64,000 nt of DNA from Sphingomonas sp. H160509 (GCF_024124765.2 NZ_JAMXSR020000002.1:2716001-2780000), one strand, 5' to 3'. Counted from the first letter of the stretch, positions 39,214-49,001 are shown. Notes: generated from the letters alone by a model not told the origin. A program made the numbers and translations.

Positions 39214-40845
39214 ATGCGCGCTGCCATTTTGCCTTTGCTGCTGCTCGGGACCGCCGCGTCCGCGCAGACCACCCCTGCGATCTCGGTGGAGACGTTGAAG
39301 ACCGTCACGCAGGTGCTGTCGTCGGACGCGTATGAAGGCCGCGCGCCGACTACGCCTGCGGAGGCGAAGACGGTCGCGTACATCGTCGAGCGGATGAAGG
39401 CGGCGGGGCTGAAGCCGGGCAACAAGGGGTCTTGGACGCAGGACGTGCCGATGGTGGAGATCACCGCCGGCAACGTCGCGCCGTTCACCTTCACCGGCGG
39501 CAAGGCGCCCGTCAGTCTTGCCTATCGCACCGACATGGTTGCGGGGACGTACCGCGTGGCGCCCAAGTCTGCGGTGGCGAATAGCGACGTGGTGTTCGTC
39601 GGCTACGGCATCACCGCGCCCGAGAAGGGCTGGGACGATTATGCCGGCACCGACGTGAAGGGGAAGACCGTGGTCATCCTCATCAACGACGCGGACTGGC
39701 AGACGATGTCGCGCGAGGGGCCGTTCGAGGGCCGCGCGATGACGTGGTACGGGCGCTGGCCGTACAAGTTCGAGAATGCGGCGAAGCACGGCGCGGCGGC
39801 GGCGATCATCGTCCACGATACCGAGCCGGCGGCGTATCCGTGGGCGGTGGTGCAGTCGTCCTGGACCGGGCCGCAGCTCGAGCTGGACGAGAAGGGCGAT
39901 CATCTCGACCAGTCGCAGATCGTCGGCTGGATGCAGAAGCCGGCGGCGGAGCGCGTGTTCGCGAGTGCGGGCAAGGATTACGCAACGTTGGCGGCGGCGG
40001 CGAAGGTGAAGGGGTTCAAGGCGGTGCCGCTCGGGCTGAAGTTCGGTGGAGGGTTCGACAACACAATCAAACGGCAGGCGTCGAAGAACGTCATCGGCGT
40101 GCTGCCGGGGACGGCAGCGCCGAACGATTATGTGATGTATTCGGCGCACTGGGATCATCTCGGGCGCTGCGACGCCGTCGATGGCGATGACATCTGCAAC
40201 GGCGCCTTGGACAACGCGAGTGGGGTCGCCGGGCTCGTTGCCTTAGCCGAGGCTCAGGTCAAGGCGGGGCCGGCCAAGCGCTCGATCGCGTTCCTGGCGG
40301 TGACGGCGGAAGAGTCCGGGCTGCTCGGGTCGCGCTATTATGCCGAGCATCCGATCTATCCGCTCGCGCATACCGTCGGCGGGGTGAACATGGACGTGCT
40401 CAACGTCGACGGCCGCTCGAAGGACTTCGTGCTGACCGGCGCGGGGAAATCCGAGATCGAGGATCTGGTGAAGCCGTTCGTTGCTGCGGAGGGCCGCGTG
40501 ATCGGTGTCGAGGCGAACCCGGAACGCGGCGGCTATTACCGCTCCGACCATTTCAGTTTTGCCAAGCTGGGCGTGCCGATGCTCGATGGCGGCAGCGGCG
40601 AGGACCTTGTCGTTGGCGGCACCGCGGCGGGACATGCCGCGCGCGAGGATTATGTCGCGCACCGGTATCACAAGCCCGCGGACGAATATGACGCCAAGTG
40701 GGACTGGTCGGGCGCGGTCGAGGACCTGACGATCTATTACGGGCTCGGGCGCAAGCTCGCGGACGATACCAGTCTGTGGCCGAACTGGTATAAGACCGCC
40801 GAATTCCGCGGCATTCGTGACCGCGATCGCGCAGGAGCCAAGTAA
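39214..40845 (+). CDS. Secreted M28 family metallopeptidase with PA domain
   Basis: A 543-residue zinc aminopeptidase. MRAAILPLLLLGTAASAQ is the signal peptide. A PA-like insert (VFVGYGITAPEKGWDDYAG) precedes the di-zinc domain with ligands in YSAHWDHLGRC, CNGALDNASGVAG, VTAEESGLLGSRYY, GGVNMDVLNVDG and YYRSDHFSFAKLG. All five metal sites are present, so it should be active. It probably trims N-terminal residues from extracytoplasmic peptides, next to the divergent S9 enzyme. The agmatine deiminase start follows the stop directly. Confidence 0.93.
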   Translation: MRAAILPLLLLGTAASAQTTPAISVETLKTVTQVLSSDAYEGRAPTTPAEAKTVAYIVERMKAAGLKPGNKGSWTQDVPMVEITAGNVAPFTFTGGKAPVSLAYRTDMVAGTYRVAPKSAVANSDVVFVGYGITAPEKGWDDYAGTDVKGKTVVILINDADWQTMSREGPFEGRAMTWYGRWPYKFENAAKHGAAAAIIVHDTEPAAYPWAVVQSSWTGPQLELDEKGDHLDQSQIVGWMQKPAAERVFASAGKDYATLAAAAKVKGFKAVPLGLKFGGGFDNTIKRQASKNVIGVLPGTAAPNDYVMYSAHWDHLGRCDAVDGDDICNGALDNASGVAGLVALAEAQVKAGPAKRSIAFLAVTAEESGLLGSRYYAEHPIYPLAHTVGGVNMDVLNVDGRSKDFVLTGAGKSEIEDLVKPFVAAEGRVIGVEANPERGGYYRSDHFSFAKLGVPMLDGGSGEDLVVGGTAAGHAAREDYVAHRYHKPADEYDAKWDWSGAVEDLTIYYGLGRKLADDTSLWPNWYKTAEFRGIRDRDRAGAK

Positions 40846-41818
40846 GTGACCACGACCGTCTCTACCCCCCGCCGAATGGGCGCACCACAAGGCCGTCTGG
40901 ATCGGCTTTCCGAGCCATGCGGACCTGTGGCTGGAGGATCTGGAGCCCGCGCGGGACGAGGTCGTTGCGTTTGCCAGGGCGGTCCACGCCGAGGGTCGGG
41001 GCGAGACGGTGATCCTGGTCGCGGCGGACGTCGGCTCGGCAACCACCGCCAAGCGGCTCGCGCCATTCGCGCAGGTGGTGGTCGAGCCGTTCGGCGATAT
41101 CTGGCTGCGTGATACCGCCCCGATCATCGTCGGCGATGGCAGCGCGCGGGACTTCCGGTTCAATGGCTGGGGCGGGAAGTACGACTTGCCCGGCGATGAT
41201 ACGATCGGGCAGCGGCTGGCGGAGAGCCGCCACAAGCGGGTCGAGGCGTGCGACTGGGTGCTCGAGGGCGGCGCAATCGATGGCGATGGTACCGGGACAA
41301 TGGTGACGACGCAGCAGTGCCTGCTCAACCGCAACCGCAATCCGTCGCTGAGCAAGGCGGAGATCGAGGCGCGGCTGGCGTCGGATCTTGGCTACACTCG
41401 CGTGGTGTGGCTGGGCGACGGGCTGGTCAACGATCATACCGATGGGCATGTCGACAACCTCGCGCGGTTCGTCGGTGAGGGTCGCGTGGCGATCCCCAAG
41501 GCGACCGACAACGATCCGAACTGGCAGGTGTACCAGAACGCCGCGCGCGATGCGGCGGCGGCGGGGCTGGAGGTTGTGAAGATCCCGTCGCCGGGGCGCG
41601 TGCTGCGCGACGAGGAGGTCGTGCCGGCGAGCTACATGAACTTCTATATCGGCAACGCCGCGGTGGTGGTGCCGTTGTACGGGGCCGAGAACGACCAGGC
41701 GGCGGTGGTGGCGATCCAGGCGCTGTTTCCGGACCGTGATGTTGTAGGACAGCGTGCGGACCATATTTTGACGGGGGGCGGGAGCTTCCACTGCATCTCG
41801 CAGCAGATTCCGGGGTAG
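40846..41818 (+). CDS. aguA: agmatine deiminase (frameshifted)
   Basis: A guanidino-modifying enzyme (porphyromonas-type peptidylarginine deiminase fold) of about 323 residues that converts agmatine to N-carbamoylputrescine. Motifs: EWAHHKAVWIGFPSHADLW, VEPFGDIWLRDTAPIIVGDG, VLEGGAIDGDGTGTMVTT, LVNDHTDGHVDNLARFV, and GGGSFHCISQQ with the catalytic Cys. The start is the GTG directly after the peptidase stop; six C at 40865-40870 should be five. I cannot exclude another small guanidino substrate. No N-carbamoylputrescine amidase gene is seen here. Confidence 0.9.
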
Positions 41819-41835
41819 GTCCCCTGCAGCCGTTG

Positions 41836-41980
41836 GTCCTGAGTAGCCGTCGAGTAGCTCCGTAAGGAGCGTATCGAGACGGCGTATCGAAGGACAGGTT
41901 GTCGCGCGGAACCTGTACCTCGATACGAGCCCTCGATACACCCAAGCGGGGCTACTCGGTCTCTACTCGGCACGAACGGT
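41836..41980. repeat. Compound interspersed repeat, family E copy 6
   Basis: TCCTGAGTAGCCGTCGAG, GTATCGAGACGGCGTATCGA and AGGAC face TACCTCGATACGAGCCC and CTACTCGGCACGAACGG. It appears to be two family E units in inverted orientation. With the next repeat it fills the gap 41819-42139, where I see no gene. Confidence 0.75.
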
Positions 41981-42018
41981 ATGGGGGTGCCGTGTTTGTC
42001 CCGTACCCTAAACCAATC

Positions 42019-42124
42019 ACCACCCCGGCGAAGGCCGGGGCCCAATTGGGGGACGTAGCCAACGGAGGACCGTCCTTCGTTACGCCAACCTTTCCAATTG
42101 GGCCCCGGCCTTCGCCGGGGTGGT
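42019..42124. repeat. Palindromic intergenic repeat, family B copy 2
   Basis: ACCACCCCGGCGAAGGCC and GGGGCCCAATTGGG face CCAATTGGGCCCCGGCC and TTCGCCGGGGTGGT. It closes the intergenic gap before the methyltransferase stop. Confidence 0.87.
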
Positions 42125-42139
42125 ACTATGAGAGCGGGT

Positions 42140-43009
42140 TCAGCGGCTCCAGCGGGCCCAGATTGCTGTGGGGAGGGTCAGGCCCCGCGCTTCTTCGCGG
42201 ACGCCGAGTTCGCCGGCTTCGACCTTGCCCGGCAGATCCGCGAACACCTGATTCAGCAACTCCCCGATCGCCAGCGCCGACATCCGCACCGCATAGACCG
42301 TCAGGAACAGGAACCGCGAGTTCTCGTCGAGTAGCTTGCGGCAGTCGGCGATGAGTTTGGGAAGGTCCTCTTCGAGCCGCCAGACCTCGCCCTCCGGCCC
42401 ACGCCCGTATTTCGGCGGATCGAGCAGGATCCCATCATATCGCCGCCCGCGCCGCACCTCGCGCGCGACGAACTTCGCCGCGTCGTCGGTCATCCAGCGG
42501 ATCGGCGCATCGGCCATGCCCGACAGTTTCGCGTTGGCCTTGGCCGCCTCGACCGACTTCTTCGACGCATCGACGTGCACCATGCGGACGCCCTTGGTCG
42601 CCATCGCTAGCGTGCCGACGCCGGTATAGCCGAACAGGTTCATGCATTCGGGCGAATCGAGCCCCGCGACGCGCTCGCGCATCCAGCTCCACACCGGCGC
42701 CATGTCGGGGAAGAAGCCGAGGTGGCGGAACGGGGTGGTTTGCGCAGTGTACGACACCTCGTTCCACTTGAGCGTCCAGCCTTCGCGGGGGACGGGTTCG
42801 GAGAATTCCCAACGGCCGCCGCCGTCTTCGTCCGAGCCGGGGACGAATTCGCCCTGCGCCTGCCAGTCGGTCGAGGCGGGCGCCCACATCGCCTGCGGCT
42901 CGGGACGGATGAAGCGGAAACGGCCATAGCGTTCGAGCTTCTTGCCGTGGCCTGAGTCGATCAGGCCGTAATCCGCCCAGGGTTCGCCGATGAGGGTTTC
43001 CAGCTTCAT
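42140..43009 (-). CDS. Class I SAM-dependent methyltransferase (RlmI-like)
   Basis: A 289-residue enzyme of the Methyltrans_SAM group related to E. coli RlmI, which makes m5C in 23S rRNA. After an N-terminal beta part (KKLERYGRFRFIRPEPQAMW) the SAM domain shows MNLFGYTGVGTLAMATKGV, MVHVDASKKSVEAAKANAKL and the catalytic LLDPPKYGRGPEGE. The RNA target is inferred from family only, and the PUA domain of RlmI is lacking. Its start overlaps the thrC stop (ATGA), so it is the last gene of the cox-thrC transcript. Confidence 0.87.
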   Translation of the reverse strand: MKLETLIGEPWADYGLIDSGHGKKLERYGRFRFIRPEPQAMWAPASTDWQAQGEFVPGSDEDGGGRWEFSEPVPREGWTLKWNEVSYTAQTTPFRHLGFFPDMAPVWSWMRERVAGLDSPECMNLFGYTGVGTLAMATKGVRMVHVDASKKSVEAAKANAKLSGMADAPIRWMTDDAAKFVAREVRRGRRYDGILLDPPKYGRGPEGEVWRLEEDLPKLIADCRKLLDENSRFLFLTVYAVRMSALAIGELLNQVFADLPGKVEAGELGVREEARGLTLPTAIWARWSR

Positions 43010-44404
43010 GCCGACGGCTTCGCGCGCTCGGTGATGTAGGCGGTGATCGCCTCGAAGGTCGCAGGCAGCGTGGCGTAGCGCTCCTCGCGGTCGAACAGGT
43101 CGCCAACGCGGGTGGGCAGCGAGGGACGGACGCCGGTAGCACGCTCGACCGCGTCGCCGAACTTGGCCGGATGCGCGGTGGCCAAGGTCACGATCGGTAC
43201 GCCGACGGGGACTTCGGTGCGCAGGGCTGCGGCTAGGCCGATCGCGGTGTGCGGGTCGATCACTTGGCCCGCGTGCTCGTGCGCCCAGCGCATCGCCAGT
43301 GTCATGTCGTCTAGGTCGATGCGTTCGCTCTGGAAGAGGGCCGAGGCGCCCTGTGACTGTGCGTTGGTCAGGCGCATGGCCCCGGAGGATTCGAAGCCGG
43401 CCATCTGTTCGGCCAGCGCTGCGCCATCGCGGTCGCCGAGGTCGAACAACAGGCGTTCGAAGTTCGAGCTGACCTGGATGTCCATCGACGGGGTCGGGGT
43501 CTGCTGCACCCCCCTTCGAATAGTCGCCGGTGCTGAGCGCGCGGTGGAGGATGTCGTTGACGTTGGTCGCGACCACCAGCTTGGCGACGGGAAGCCCCAT
43601 CTTCGCCGCAACGTAGCCGGCGAAGACATCGCCGAAATTGCCAGTCGGGACCGCGAACGCGACCTCGCGATCGGGCGCGCCGAGGCGGACGGCGGCGTAG
43701 AAGAAATACACCACCTGCGCCATCAGCCGGGCCCAGTTGATAGAATTGACCGCGGACAGCGCGAACTTGGTCGAGAAGGCGCGGTCGTTGAACATCGCCT
43801 TCACGAGCGCCTGCGCATCGTCGAAGCTGCCCTCGATCGCGATGTTGTAGACGTTGGGGCTCAGCACCGTGGTCATCTGGCGGCGCTGGACGTCGGAGAT
43901 GCGGCCGACCGGGTGGAGCATGAAGATGTCGATCCCCTCGCGCCCCGCGACCGCGTCGATCGCCGCCGAGCCGGTGTCGCCGCTGGTCGCGCCGACGATC
44001 GTCAGGCGCTTGTCGGTGCCGGCGAGGAAGCGTTCGAAGAAGAGGCCAAGCAGCTGGAGCGCGACGTCCTTGAACGCGAGCGTCGGGCCGTGGAAGAGCT
44101 CGAGCAGCCACTGGTCGTGGTCGAGCTGCACGAGCGGAACGACTGCGGCGTGCGAGAAGCGACCGTATGCCTGTTCGCAGAGCGCCTTCAGTTCCTCGCG
44201 CGTCATCGCGTCGCCGACGAACGGGGCCATCACCGCGACGGCGGTGTCGACGTAGGATAGCCCCGCGAGCGCGGCAATCTCGTCGCGGGTCATCGTCGGC
44301 CACGCGTCGGGGAGGTAGAGGCCGCCATCGGAGGCGAGACCGGCGAGCGTTGCCGCTTCGAAATCGAGGATGGGCGCCGAGCCGCGGGTGCTGATGTAAC
44401 GCAT
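43006..44404 (-). CDS. thrC: threonine synthase (frameshifted)
   Basis: A PLP enzyme that turns O-phosphohomoserine into threonine. 465 residues after repair, the usual bacterial length. MRYISTRGSAPILDFEAATL starts the protein; FHGPTLAFKDVALQLLG holds the cofactor lysine, GATSGDTGSAAIDAVAG the phosphate-binding loop, and VPTGNFGDVFAGYVA the second substrate loop. Six C at 43509-43514 should be five, giving TGDYSKGVQQTPTPSMDI. It lies downstream of surf1 on the same strand, with a family G hairpin in the gap that could attenuate transcription. Confidence 0.95.
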
Positions 44405-44456
44405 GGCCAAGCGGTTAGCGAATGGGCGGGGAGGCGACAAGCTGCCCGCACCGCTC

Positions 44457-44534
44457 GTTTTCCTGCGAACGCAGGAATCCAGGGTTACGAAGGAATGCGC
44501 GCGGTACCCTGCGCTCCTGCGTTCGCAGGAGAAC
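44457..44534. repeat. Palindromic intergenic repeat, family G
   Basis: GTTTTCCTGCGAACGCAGG and AATCCAGGGT face ACCCTGCGCTCCTGCG and TTCGCAGGAGAAC. It lies between surf1 and thrC. Only one copy in this window. Confidence 0.8.
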
Positions 44535-44536
44535 GG

Positions 44537-45164
44537 CTAGCGTGGCCGGCGGCGCAGCGCGAGCGTGTAGATGATCGCGGCGATGGCGGCGAAGAAGAAC
44601 CATTGGCCGGCGTAGGCGAGGTGGTTGTTCGGCACCGACGCGATGTCGGGCCTGCCGTTGGGGTTGAGGCCGGGCCCCGTAATATTAGACGGCGGGGTGT
44701 CCGCGACAAGCATCAGGCGCTGCGGGGTGTGATCGAACAGCGATCCGATCAGCGAACGGCCGTCGGGCGCGTGGCTGATGTAGCCGGAGACTTCGCCGCC
44801 GGTCCACGCGATCTTGGCCATCGGATCGCGCGTGGTGCCGAGCTGGACGATCATGCCGGGGCCCCTCCGCGCCGGTGCGGCACTCGGCGATTGCGCGGAA
44901 GCCGGATTTGCCGGCGCCGGCGAGCTTGATGGCGGTCGGCTGGAGGCAGAGGCCCGAGGCGCGGCGGAAGAGCAGCGTTTCGTCGGGGATGCGCGGGAAA
45001 GCCATTGGCGGCTTGGCGGGGTTGGCGGCGAGCTGGGCGAGGAACGCCTCCTTTTTCGGGAGGCGGTCGAGGAGTTGCCACAGGCTGAGGCCGATCATCG
45101 CCGCGATCGCGAGCGTGACGAGGATGGTCGGGATCACGGGGATGCGTCGTGCAGGTCGGGTCAC
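44537..45164 (-). CDS. SURF1 family cytochrome oxidase assembly protein (frameshifted)
   Basis: An inner-membrane assembly factor for heme insertion into oxidase subunit I, about 208 residues. The N-terminal membrane helix is PTILVTLAIAAMIGLSLWQL (SURF1 signature GxWQ region), followed by the periplasmic domain, and the second helix is GQWFFFAAIAAIIYTLAL with VPNNHLAYAGQWF just before it. An extra base in GGGGCCCC (44857-44866) breaks the frame; repaired it reads AEGPGMIVQLGTTRDP. The start is GTG, overlapping the DUF983 stop (GTGA). Confidence 0.88.
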
Positions 45165-45546
45165 TGGTCGATTCGGCCTTCGCGGGCTGCGTTGCGGTAT
45201 TCGGCGGACATGAGCGCGCCCTTGGCTGCTCGGAGCGATAGGACGACCCCGCCGGCGGTGAAGGGGATCCAGATCAGCATGTGCAGCCAGAGCGGCGGAT
45301 GGACTTTGAGTTCGAGCGTGATCGCGAGGGCGACTACAAGCGCGCCGAGGATCAGGGTGAGGAACGCGGCGGGGCCGTCGCCGACGTTGAACTTGCTGAA
45401 GTCGAGCCCGCAGTTCGGACAGCGATCGGCGAAGTTGGACCATTTGGCGAAGAGCGTGGGCTTGCCGCAACGGGGGGCATAGGCCTTCGAGCGCGACCTG
45501 CGCGATCGTGGGGGCGGTGGCGAGGGGGGTATTGGTCTTCGGTCAC
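45161..45546 (-). CDS. DUF983 family membrane protein (two frameshifts)
   Basis: A 127-residue protein often found in oxidase loci. An N-terminal zinc ribbon CPRCGKPTLFAKWSNFADRC is followed by PNCGLDFSKFNVGDGPAAFL and two hydrophobic helices (LTLILGALVVALAITLELKV and LHMLIWIPFTAGGVVLSL). Two runs of six G (45472-45477 and 45524-45529) should each be five. A GTG start at 45546 follows GGAGGA about ten bases upstream. A role in oxidase maturation is inferred from context; the biochemistry is unknown. Confidence 0.82.
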
Positions 45547-45564
45547 GCCGTCAGTTCCTCCATA

Positions 45565-45625
45565 CCTTGTATCCCCGCGAAGGCGGGGATCCAGACTGGG
45601 CTCCCGCCTTCGCGGGAGAACAAGG
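45565..45625. repeat. Palindromic intergenic repeat, family A copy 3
   Basis: CCTTGTATCCCCGCGAAGG and CGGGGATCCAGACTGGG face CTCCCGCCTTCGCGGGAG and AACAAGG. First half of an A-B composite between ctaE and the DUF983 gene. Confidence 0.87.
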
Positions 45626-45670
45626 TTGGAGTGCGAGCGTCGACTTGCAGCAGTGCCTTACCAGCAAACG

Positions 45671-45775
45671 CCACCCCGGCGGAGGCCGGGGCCCAGTTGG
45701 GGGGACGGTTCTAACCGAGGACAGCGCTTCGTTACTGCGACCTTGCCAACTGGGCCCCGGCCTTCGCCGGGGTGG
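45671..45775. repeat. Palindromic intergenic repeat, family B copy 3
   Basis: CCACCCCGGCGGAGGCCGGG and GCCCAGTTGG face CCAACTGGGCCCCGGCC and TTCGCCGGGGTGG. It starts 45 bases after a family A copy and ends 40 bases before the ctaE stop. Confidence 0.87.
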
Positions 45776-45815
45776 TGCCTGCCGGGGTGGTGGCTCACCC
45801 CAAAACTAGCAAAGC

Positions 45816-46742
45816 TCAACCGCCGTGGACGGGGGCGCCCCAGCCGCCCCAGACGTAGACGGTGACGAACAGGAACAGCCACACGACGTCGACGAAATGC
45901 CAGTACCACGCTGCCGCTTCGAAGCCGAAGTGCTGGCGCGGGGTGAAGTCGCCGCGATAGGCGCGGACCAGACAGACGATCAGGAAGATCGTGCCGATCA
46001 GCACGTGGAAGCCGTGGAAGCCCGTCGCCATGAAGAACGACGCGCCGTAGTTGATCCCCTTGAACGGGAATGGTGCGTGGGCATACTCGTACGCCTGGAT
46101 CGAGCTGAACAGCACGCCGAGGATTACCGTCAGCCACAGGCCCTTGAGCACGCCGTCGCGGTTGCCGACGCCGATCAGGCCCCACAGCCCGGTCTTCTCG
46201 CCGCCGCGCTGGTTGTGGATCAAAGCATGATGTGCCCACGTCACGGTGGTGCCCGACGTCAGCAGGATCAGCGTGTTGAGCAGCGGCAGTTCGAACGGGT
46301 TGATGACCGTCAGGCCCTTGGGCGGCCACTGCGCGACGATCGCCGCGCCGCCTTCGACCGCCCGCGTGACCGTGCCGTCGGCGAAGGTCATCGCGGTCGG
46401 GAACAGCGAGAAGTCGAAGAACGCCCAGAACCAGCCGACGAAGAACATCACTTCGGAGGCGATGAACAGGATCATGCCATAGCGGAAATGGAGCTGGACG
46501 ACGGGGGTGTGGTCGCCCGCGTGAGCTTCCTTGATGACCTGCGCCCACCAGCTGTAGAAGGTGAAGAGCAGCCCGGTCAGGCCGATGAAGAAGATCCAGC
46601 CGCCGCCATTGGGCTTGTCGATATGGCCGCCGTGCATCCACATGATGCCGCCGACCGCCATGATCAGCGCCGAGAACGAGCCGACCAGCGGCCAGATGCT
46701 CGGCGGCAGGATGTGGTAATCATGGTTCTTGGCGCCGGCCAT
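45816..46742 (-). CDS. ctaE: cytochrome c oxidase subunit III
   Basis: The seven-helix subunit III of the aa3 oxidase, 308 residues, inner membrane. HDYHILPPSIWPLVGSFSAL starts the first helix; LHFRYGMILFIASEVMFFVG contains the conserved Glu, ATGFHGFHVLIGTIFLIVCL and AAWYWHFVDVVWLFLFVTVY are family signatures. The long loop AQWPPKGLTVINPFELPLLN is usual in alphaproteobacteria. It follows ctaG on the same strand with 30 bases between. Confidence 0.97.
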   Translation of the reverse strand: MAGAKNHDYHILPPSIWPLVGSFSALIMAVGGIMWMHGGHIDKPNGGGWIFFIGLTGLLFTFYSWWAQVIKEAHAGDHTPVVQLHFRYGMILFIASEVMFFVGWFWAFFDFSLFPTAMTFADGTVTRAVEGGAAIVAQWPPKGLTVINPFELPLLNTLILLTSGTTVTWAHHALIHNQRGGEKTGLWGLIGVGNRDGVLKGLWLTVILGVLFSSIQAYEYAHAPFPFKGINYGASFFMATGFHGFHVLIGTIFLIVCLVRAYRGDFTPRQHFGFEAAAWYWHFVDVVWLFLFVTVYVWGGWGAPVHGG

Positions 46743-46772
46743 CGGTACTCCCCTATTTTCTTTGGCGACGTT

Positions 46773-47324
46773 CTAGCTGGCTGTTTTCGCAGAATCCACC
46801 GGGTAAAACGTATAGCTGAGCGTGATCGTCTGGATATCGGCCGCATCCGGGTCGGTCAGGATCTTCGGATCGACGAAGAAGATCACCGGCATCCGCGCGG
46901 TCTCGCCGGGCTTGAGCGTCTGCTGCGTGAAGCAGAAACACTGGATCTTGGTGAAATACTTGCCGGCCTGCGCGGGCTGGACGTTGAACGTCGCGGTGCC
47001 GGTGAGCGGCTTGTTCGACGTGTTCGTCGCGGTGAAGAACGCCATGTCGCGCGCGCCGACGTCGATCGTGTCGGAGCGATTCTCGGGCACGAACTTCCAC
47101 GGGAGTTTCGGGCTGACGTTCGTGTCGAAGTCGACGGTGATCTTGTGGTCGACCGCACCGGGCGCTGCGAGCCCGCGGTTGGTAGTGCCATTGAGCCCGG
47201 TGGCCGCGCAGAACAGCCGGTAGAGCGGCACGCTGGCCCAGGCGAGCCCGGTCATGAAGCAGATGAAGAGCACCGCGAGCGCCGCGGTGCGATTGGTACG
47301 CGACATGGCCTTCCAGCCGGCCAT
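46773..47324 (-). CDS. ctaG: cytochrome c oxidase assembly protein CtaG/Cox11
   Basis: The copper chaperone that builds the CuB centre in subunit I. 183 residues: an N-terminal helix (TAALAVLFICFMTGLAWASV), then a periplasmic immunoglobulin-like domain with LYRLFCAATGLNGTTNRG and the copper pair in KIQCFCFTQQTLKPGE. DPDAADIQTITLSYTFYPV closes the fold. Its start overlaps the stop of a 49-residue protein gene (TGATG). Confidence 0.96.
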   Translation of the reverse strand: MAGWKAMSRTNRTAALAVLFICFMTGLAWASVPLYRLFCAATGLNGTTNRGLAAPGAVDHKITVDFDTNVSPKLPWKFVPENRSDTIDVGARDMAFFTATNTSNKPLTGTATFNVQPAQAGKYFTKIQCFCFTQQTLKPGETARMPVIFFVDPKILTDPDAADIQTITLSYTFYPVDSAKTAS

Positions 47325-47473
47325 CAGTGCGGCATCCCCGCGCGGATCTTGGCGATCGAGATCGCGAAGACGAGAATGACGAACGCACCGAGCAGGATGG
47401 CCATCACGCGCGCTCGACCGCGCTGGCGGCTGCGGATGAGATCTTCCTCGCGGATGGGATCGGGCAGGCTCAT
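47324..47473 (-). CDS. 49-residue single-span membrane protein between ctaB and ctaG
   Basis: A small protein: [20 protein letters not shown] (charged, cytoplasmic) then a hydrophobic helix ([20 protein letters not shown]) and a short end IRAGMPH. The start overlaps the ctaB stop by ATGA and the stop overlaps the ctaG start, so it is firmly in the operon. Small proteins of similar build occur at this place in other alphaproteobacterial oxidase operons. A role in oxidase assembly is inferred from position only. Confidence 0.85.
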   Translation of the reverse strand: MSLPDPIREEDLIRSRQRGRARVMAILLGAFVILVFAISIAKIRAGMPH

Positions 47474-48369
47474 GCGAACCACCGGTCGACGACCAGCGCG
47501 CCGAACATCACGAACAGATACAGGATCGAGTATTTGAACAAGGCCTTCTCCGGCTTCATCAGGTCGTCGGCATGCGTGGTGCGCTTCGCAACGCGGACGG
47601 AGAGCAGCGCGAACCAGCCGGTGAGCAGGACGGCCGCGATGCCGTAGATCGGCCCGGTCAGCCCGAGTGGCCAGGGCAGGATCGCGACCGCCGCCATCGG
47701 GATCGTGTAGAGCCCGATCTGCGTCCGCGTGGTGCGCTCGCCCGACACGACCGGGAGCATCGGCACGCCCGCGGCGGCGTAATCGCTCTTCATGAACAGC
47801 GCGAGTGCCCAGAAATGCGGCGGCGTCCAGAGGAACACGAACAGGAACAGCAGGACGGGGAGCAGCGCGATGTCACCGGTCGCGGCGGCCCAACCAATCA
47901 GTGGCGGGAACGCGCCCGCTGCCCCACCGATGACGATGTTCTGCGGCGTGCGGCGCTTCAGCCAGACGGTGTAGACGAGGACGTAGAACAGGATCGAGAC
48001 GGTCAGGATCGCGGCGGCGACGATGTTCACCGCGACGCCCATGAACAGCACCGAGAACGCGCCGAGCCCGACGCCGAAATGGAGTGCCGCCTGACGGTCC
48101 ATCCGGCCATCGGGCAGTGGGCGCTTCTGGGTGCGACGCATGACCGCGTCGATGTCCGACTCGTACCATTGGTTGAGTGCTCCCGCTGCCCCGGCGCCGA
48201 GCGCGATGCAGAGGATCGCGGTGAAGCCGATCACCGGATGCACCGAGGTTGGCGCGGCAAGCATGCCGCATAGCCCGGTGAAGACGACGAGCGTCATCAC
48301 GCGCGGCTTGGTGAGCGCCAGGAAATCGCGCCAATGCGCCGGTGGCAGAAGGGGGGTGGCGGGAGTCAT
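47470..48369 (-). CDS. ctaB: protoheme IX farnesyltransferase (heme O synthase)
   Basis: A UbiA-type prenyltransferase of 299 residues that adds farnesyl to heme B for heme O/A. Nine or so helices. [19 protein letters not shown] is the family start; [20 protein letters not shown] is the first Asp-rich prenyl-diphosphate site, [20 protein letters not shown] and [19 protein letters not shown] are later conserved blocks. It begins the segment ctaB-small protein-ctaG-ctaE and is separated from ctaD by two genes on the other strand. Confidence 0.96.
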   Translation of the reverse strand: MTPATPLLPPAHWRDFLALTKPRVMTLVVFTGLCGMLAAPTSVHPVIGFTAILCIALGAGAAGALNQWYESDIDAVMRRTQKRPLPDGRMDRQAALHFGVGLGAFSVLFMGVAVNIVAAAILTVSILFYVLVYTVWLKRRTPQNIVIGGAAGAFPPLIGWAAATGDIALLPVLLFLFVFLWTPPHFWALALFMKSDYAAAGVPMLPVVSGERTTRTQIGLYTIPMAAVAILPWPLGLTGPIYGIAAVLLTGWFALLSVRVAKRTTHADDLMKPEKALFKYSILYLFVMFGALVVDRWFA

Positions 48370-48620
48370 GGTTCGGGTACGCTATACGCGGTTGAAGGCA
48401 TTGGGGAAAGCGGTGCGTGACCGCCTGCGGAACGGGATCTTCCGACTTCGGGGTGAGGTGTCAGCAGTCGTCCCTCGCATGACACGAAGTACAACAGGGT
48501 TCTCCAAAATTGATCAGTCTCCGGTGTTCCACTATTCGCCATAGTGTTGAAGAACAGCCGAAGTCATGACATCCCTCGAGCGTATTGAGTCTTAGATCGG
48601 TACGGCCGGGGGGTGGGGTG

Positions 48621-49001
48621 ATGAAAAGAACAGGAGCGGTAATCGCGGTCAGCTTGGTTTTGGCCGGATGCAGTATCGGGGCAGGACGTTCTTCGCATCT
48701 GGTTGAAGCGGTTCCACCGCCTGCACCTCCGTCCCCGCCACCACCGCCCGAGCCGGTCGCGTGGTCGCCGCCGCCGGCACCTGGGCCGCCCGCCTCTGAA
48801 CCGATACGGACCACGCCGTCGAAATCGGGGCTGGACCCGAAGCCGGTACATACGCCGCTTCGCGCGACAGGTGGATACACCATTGGCGAGGGCCGACAGG
48901 GTAGGGTGAAGGGCCGGAACGCATCCTACATGAGTTGGCGTTCGATTGATGTCGACGGTTCGGAATCGATCAATACTCTTACCCCGAAAAGCGAATATTG
49001 A
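48621..49001 (+). CDS. Hypothetical proline-rich lipoprotein in the oxidase locus
   Basis: A 126-residue lipoprotein. MKRTGAVIAVSLVLAGCSIG gives a lipobox with Cys17; GGGTGGGG lies just before the ATG. A long Pro/Ala spacer (PPPAPPSPPPPPEPVAWSPP) could cross peptidoglycan. The end (GYTIGEGRQGRVKGRNASYM ... SINTLTPKSEY) has no domain that I recognise. The upstream 200 bases look poorer in GC than the oxidase genes. It is followed 43 bases later by another unknown gene, probably co-transcribed, and both point against the cox genes. Confidence 0.65.
   Translation: MKRTGAVIAVSLVLAGCSIGAGRSSHLVEAVPPPAPPSPPPPPEPVAWSPPPAPGPPASEPIRTTPSKSGLDPKPVHTPLRATGGYTIGEGRQGRVKGRNASYMSWRSIDVDGSESINTLTPKSEY

Noticed and set aside
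37092..39503. 803-residue version of the S9 peptidase starting at 39503
   Set aside because: The extra 138 residues precede a clear signal peptide at MRLRFAIRASAAV and overlap the divergent M28 gene, so the start at 39089 is preferred.
48368..48544. Short plus-strand frame beginning at the ctaB start codon ([20 protein letters not shown])
   Set aside because: It starts within the opposite ctaB start, has no ribosome site visible, and ends without a domain; insufficient support.
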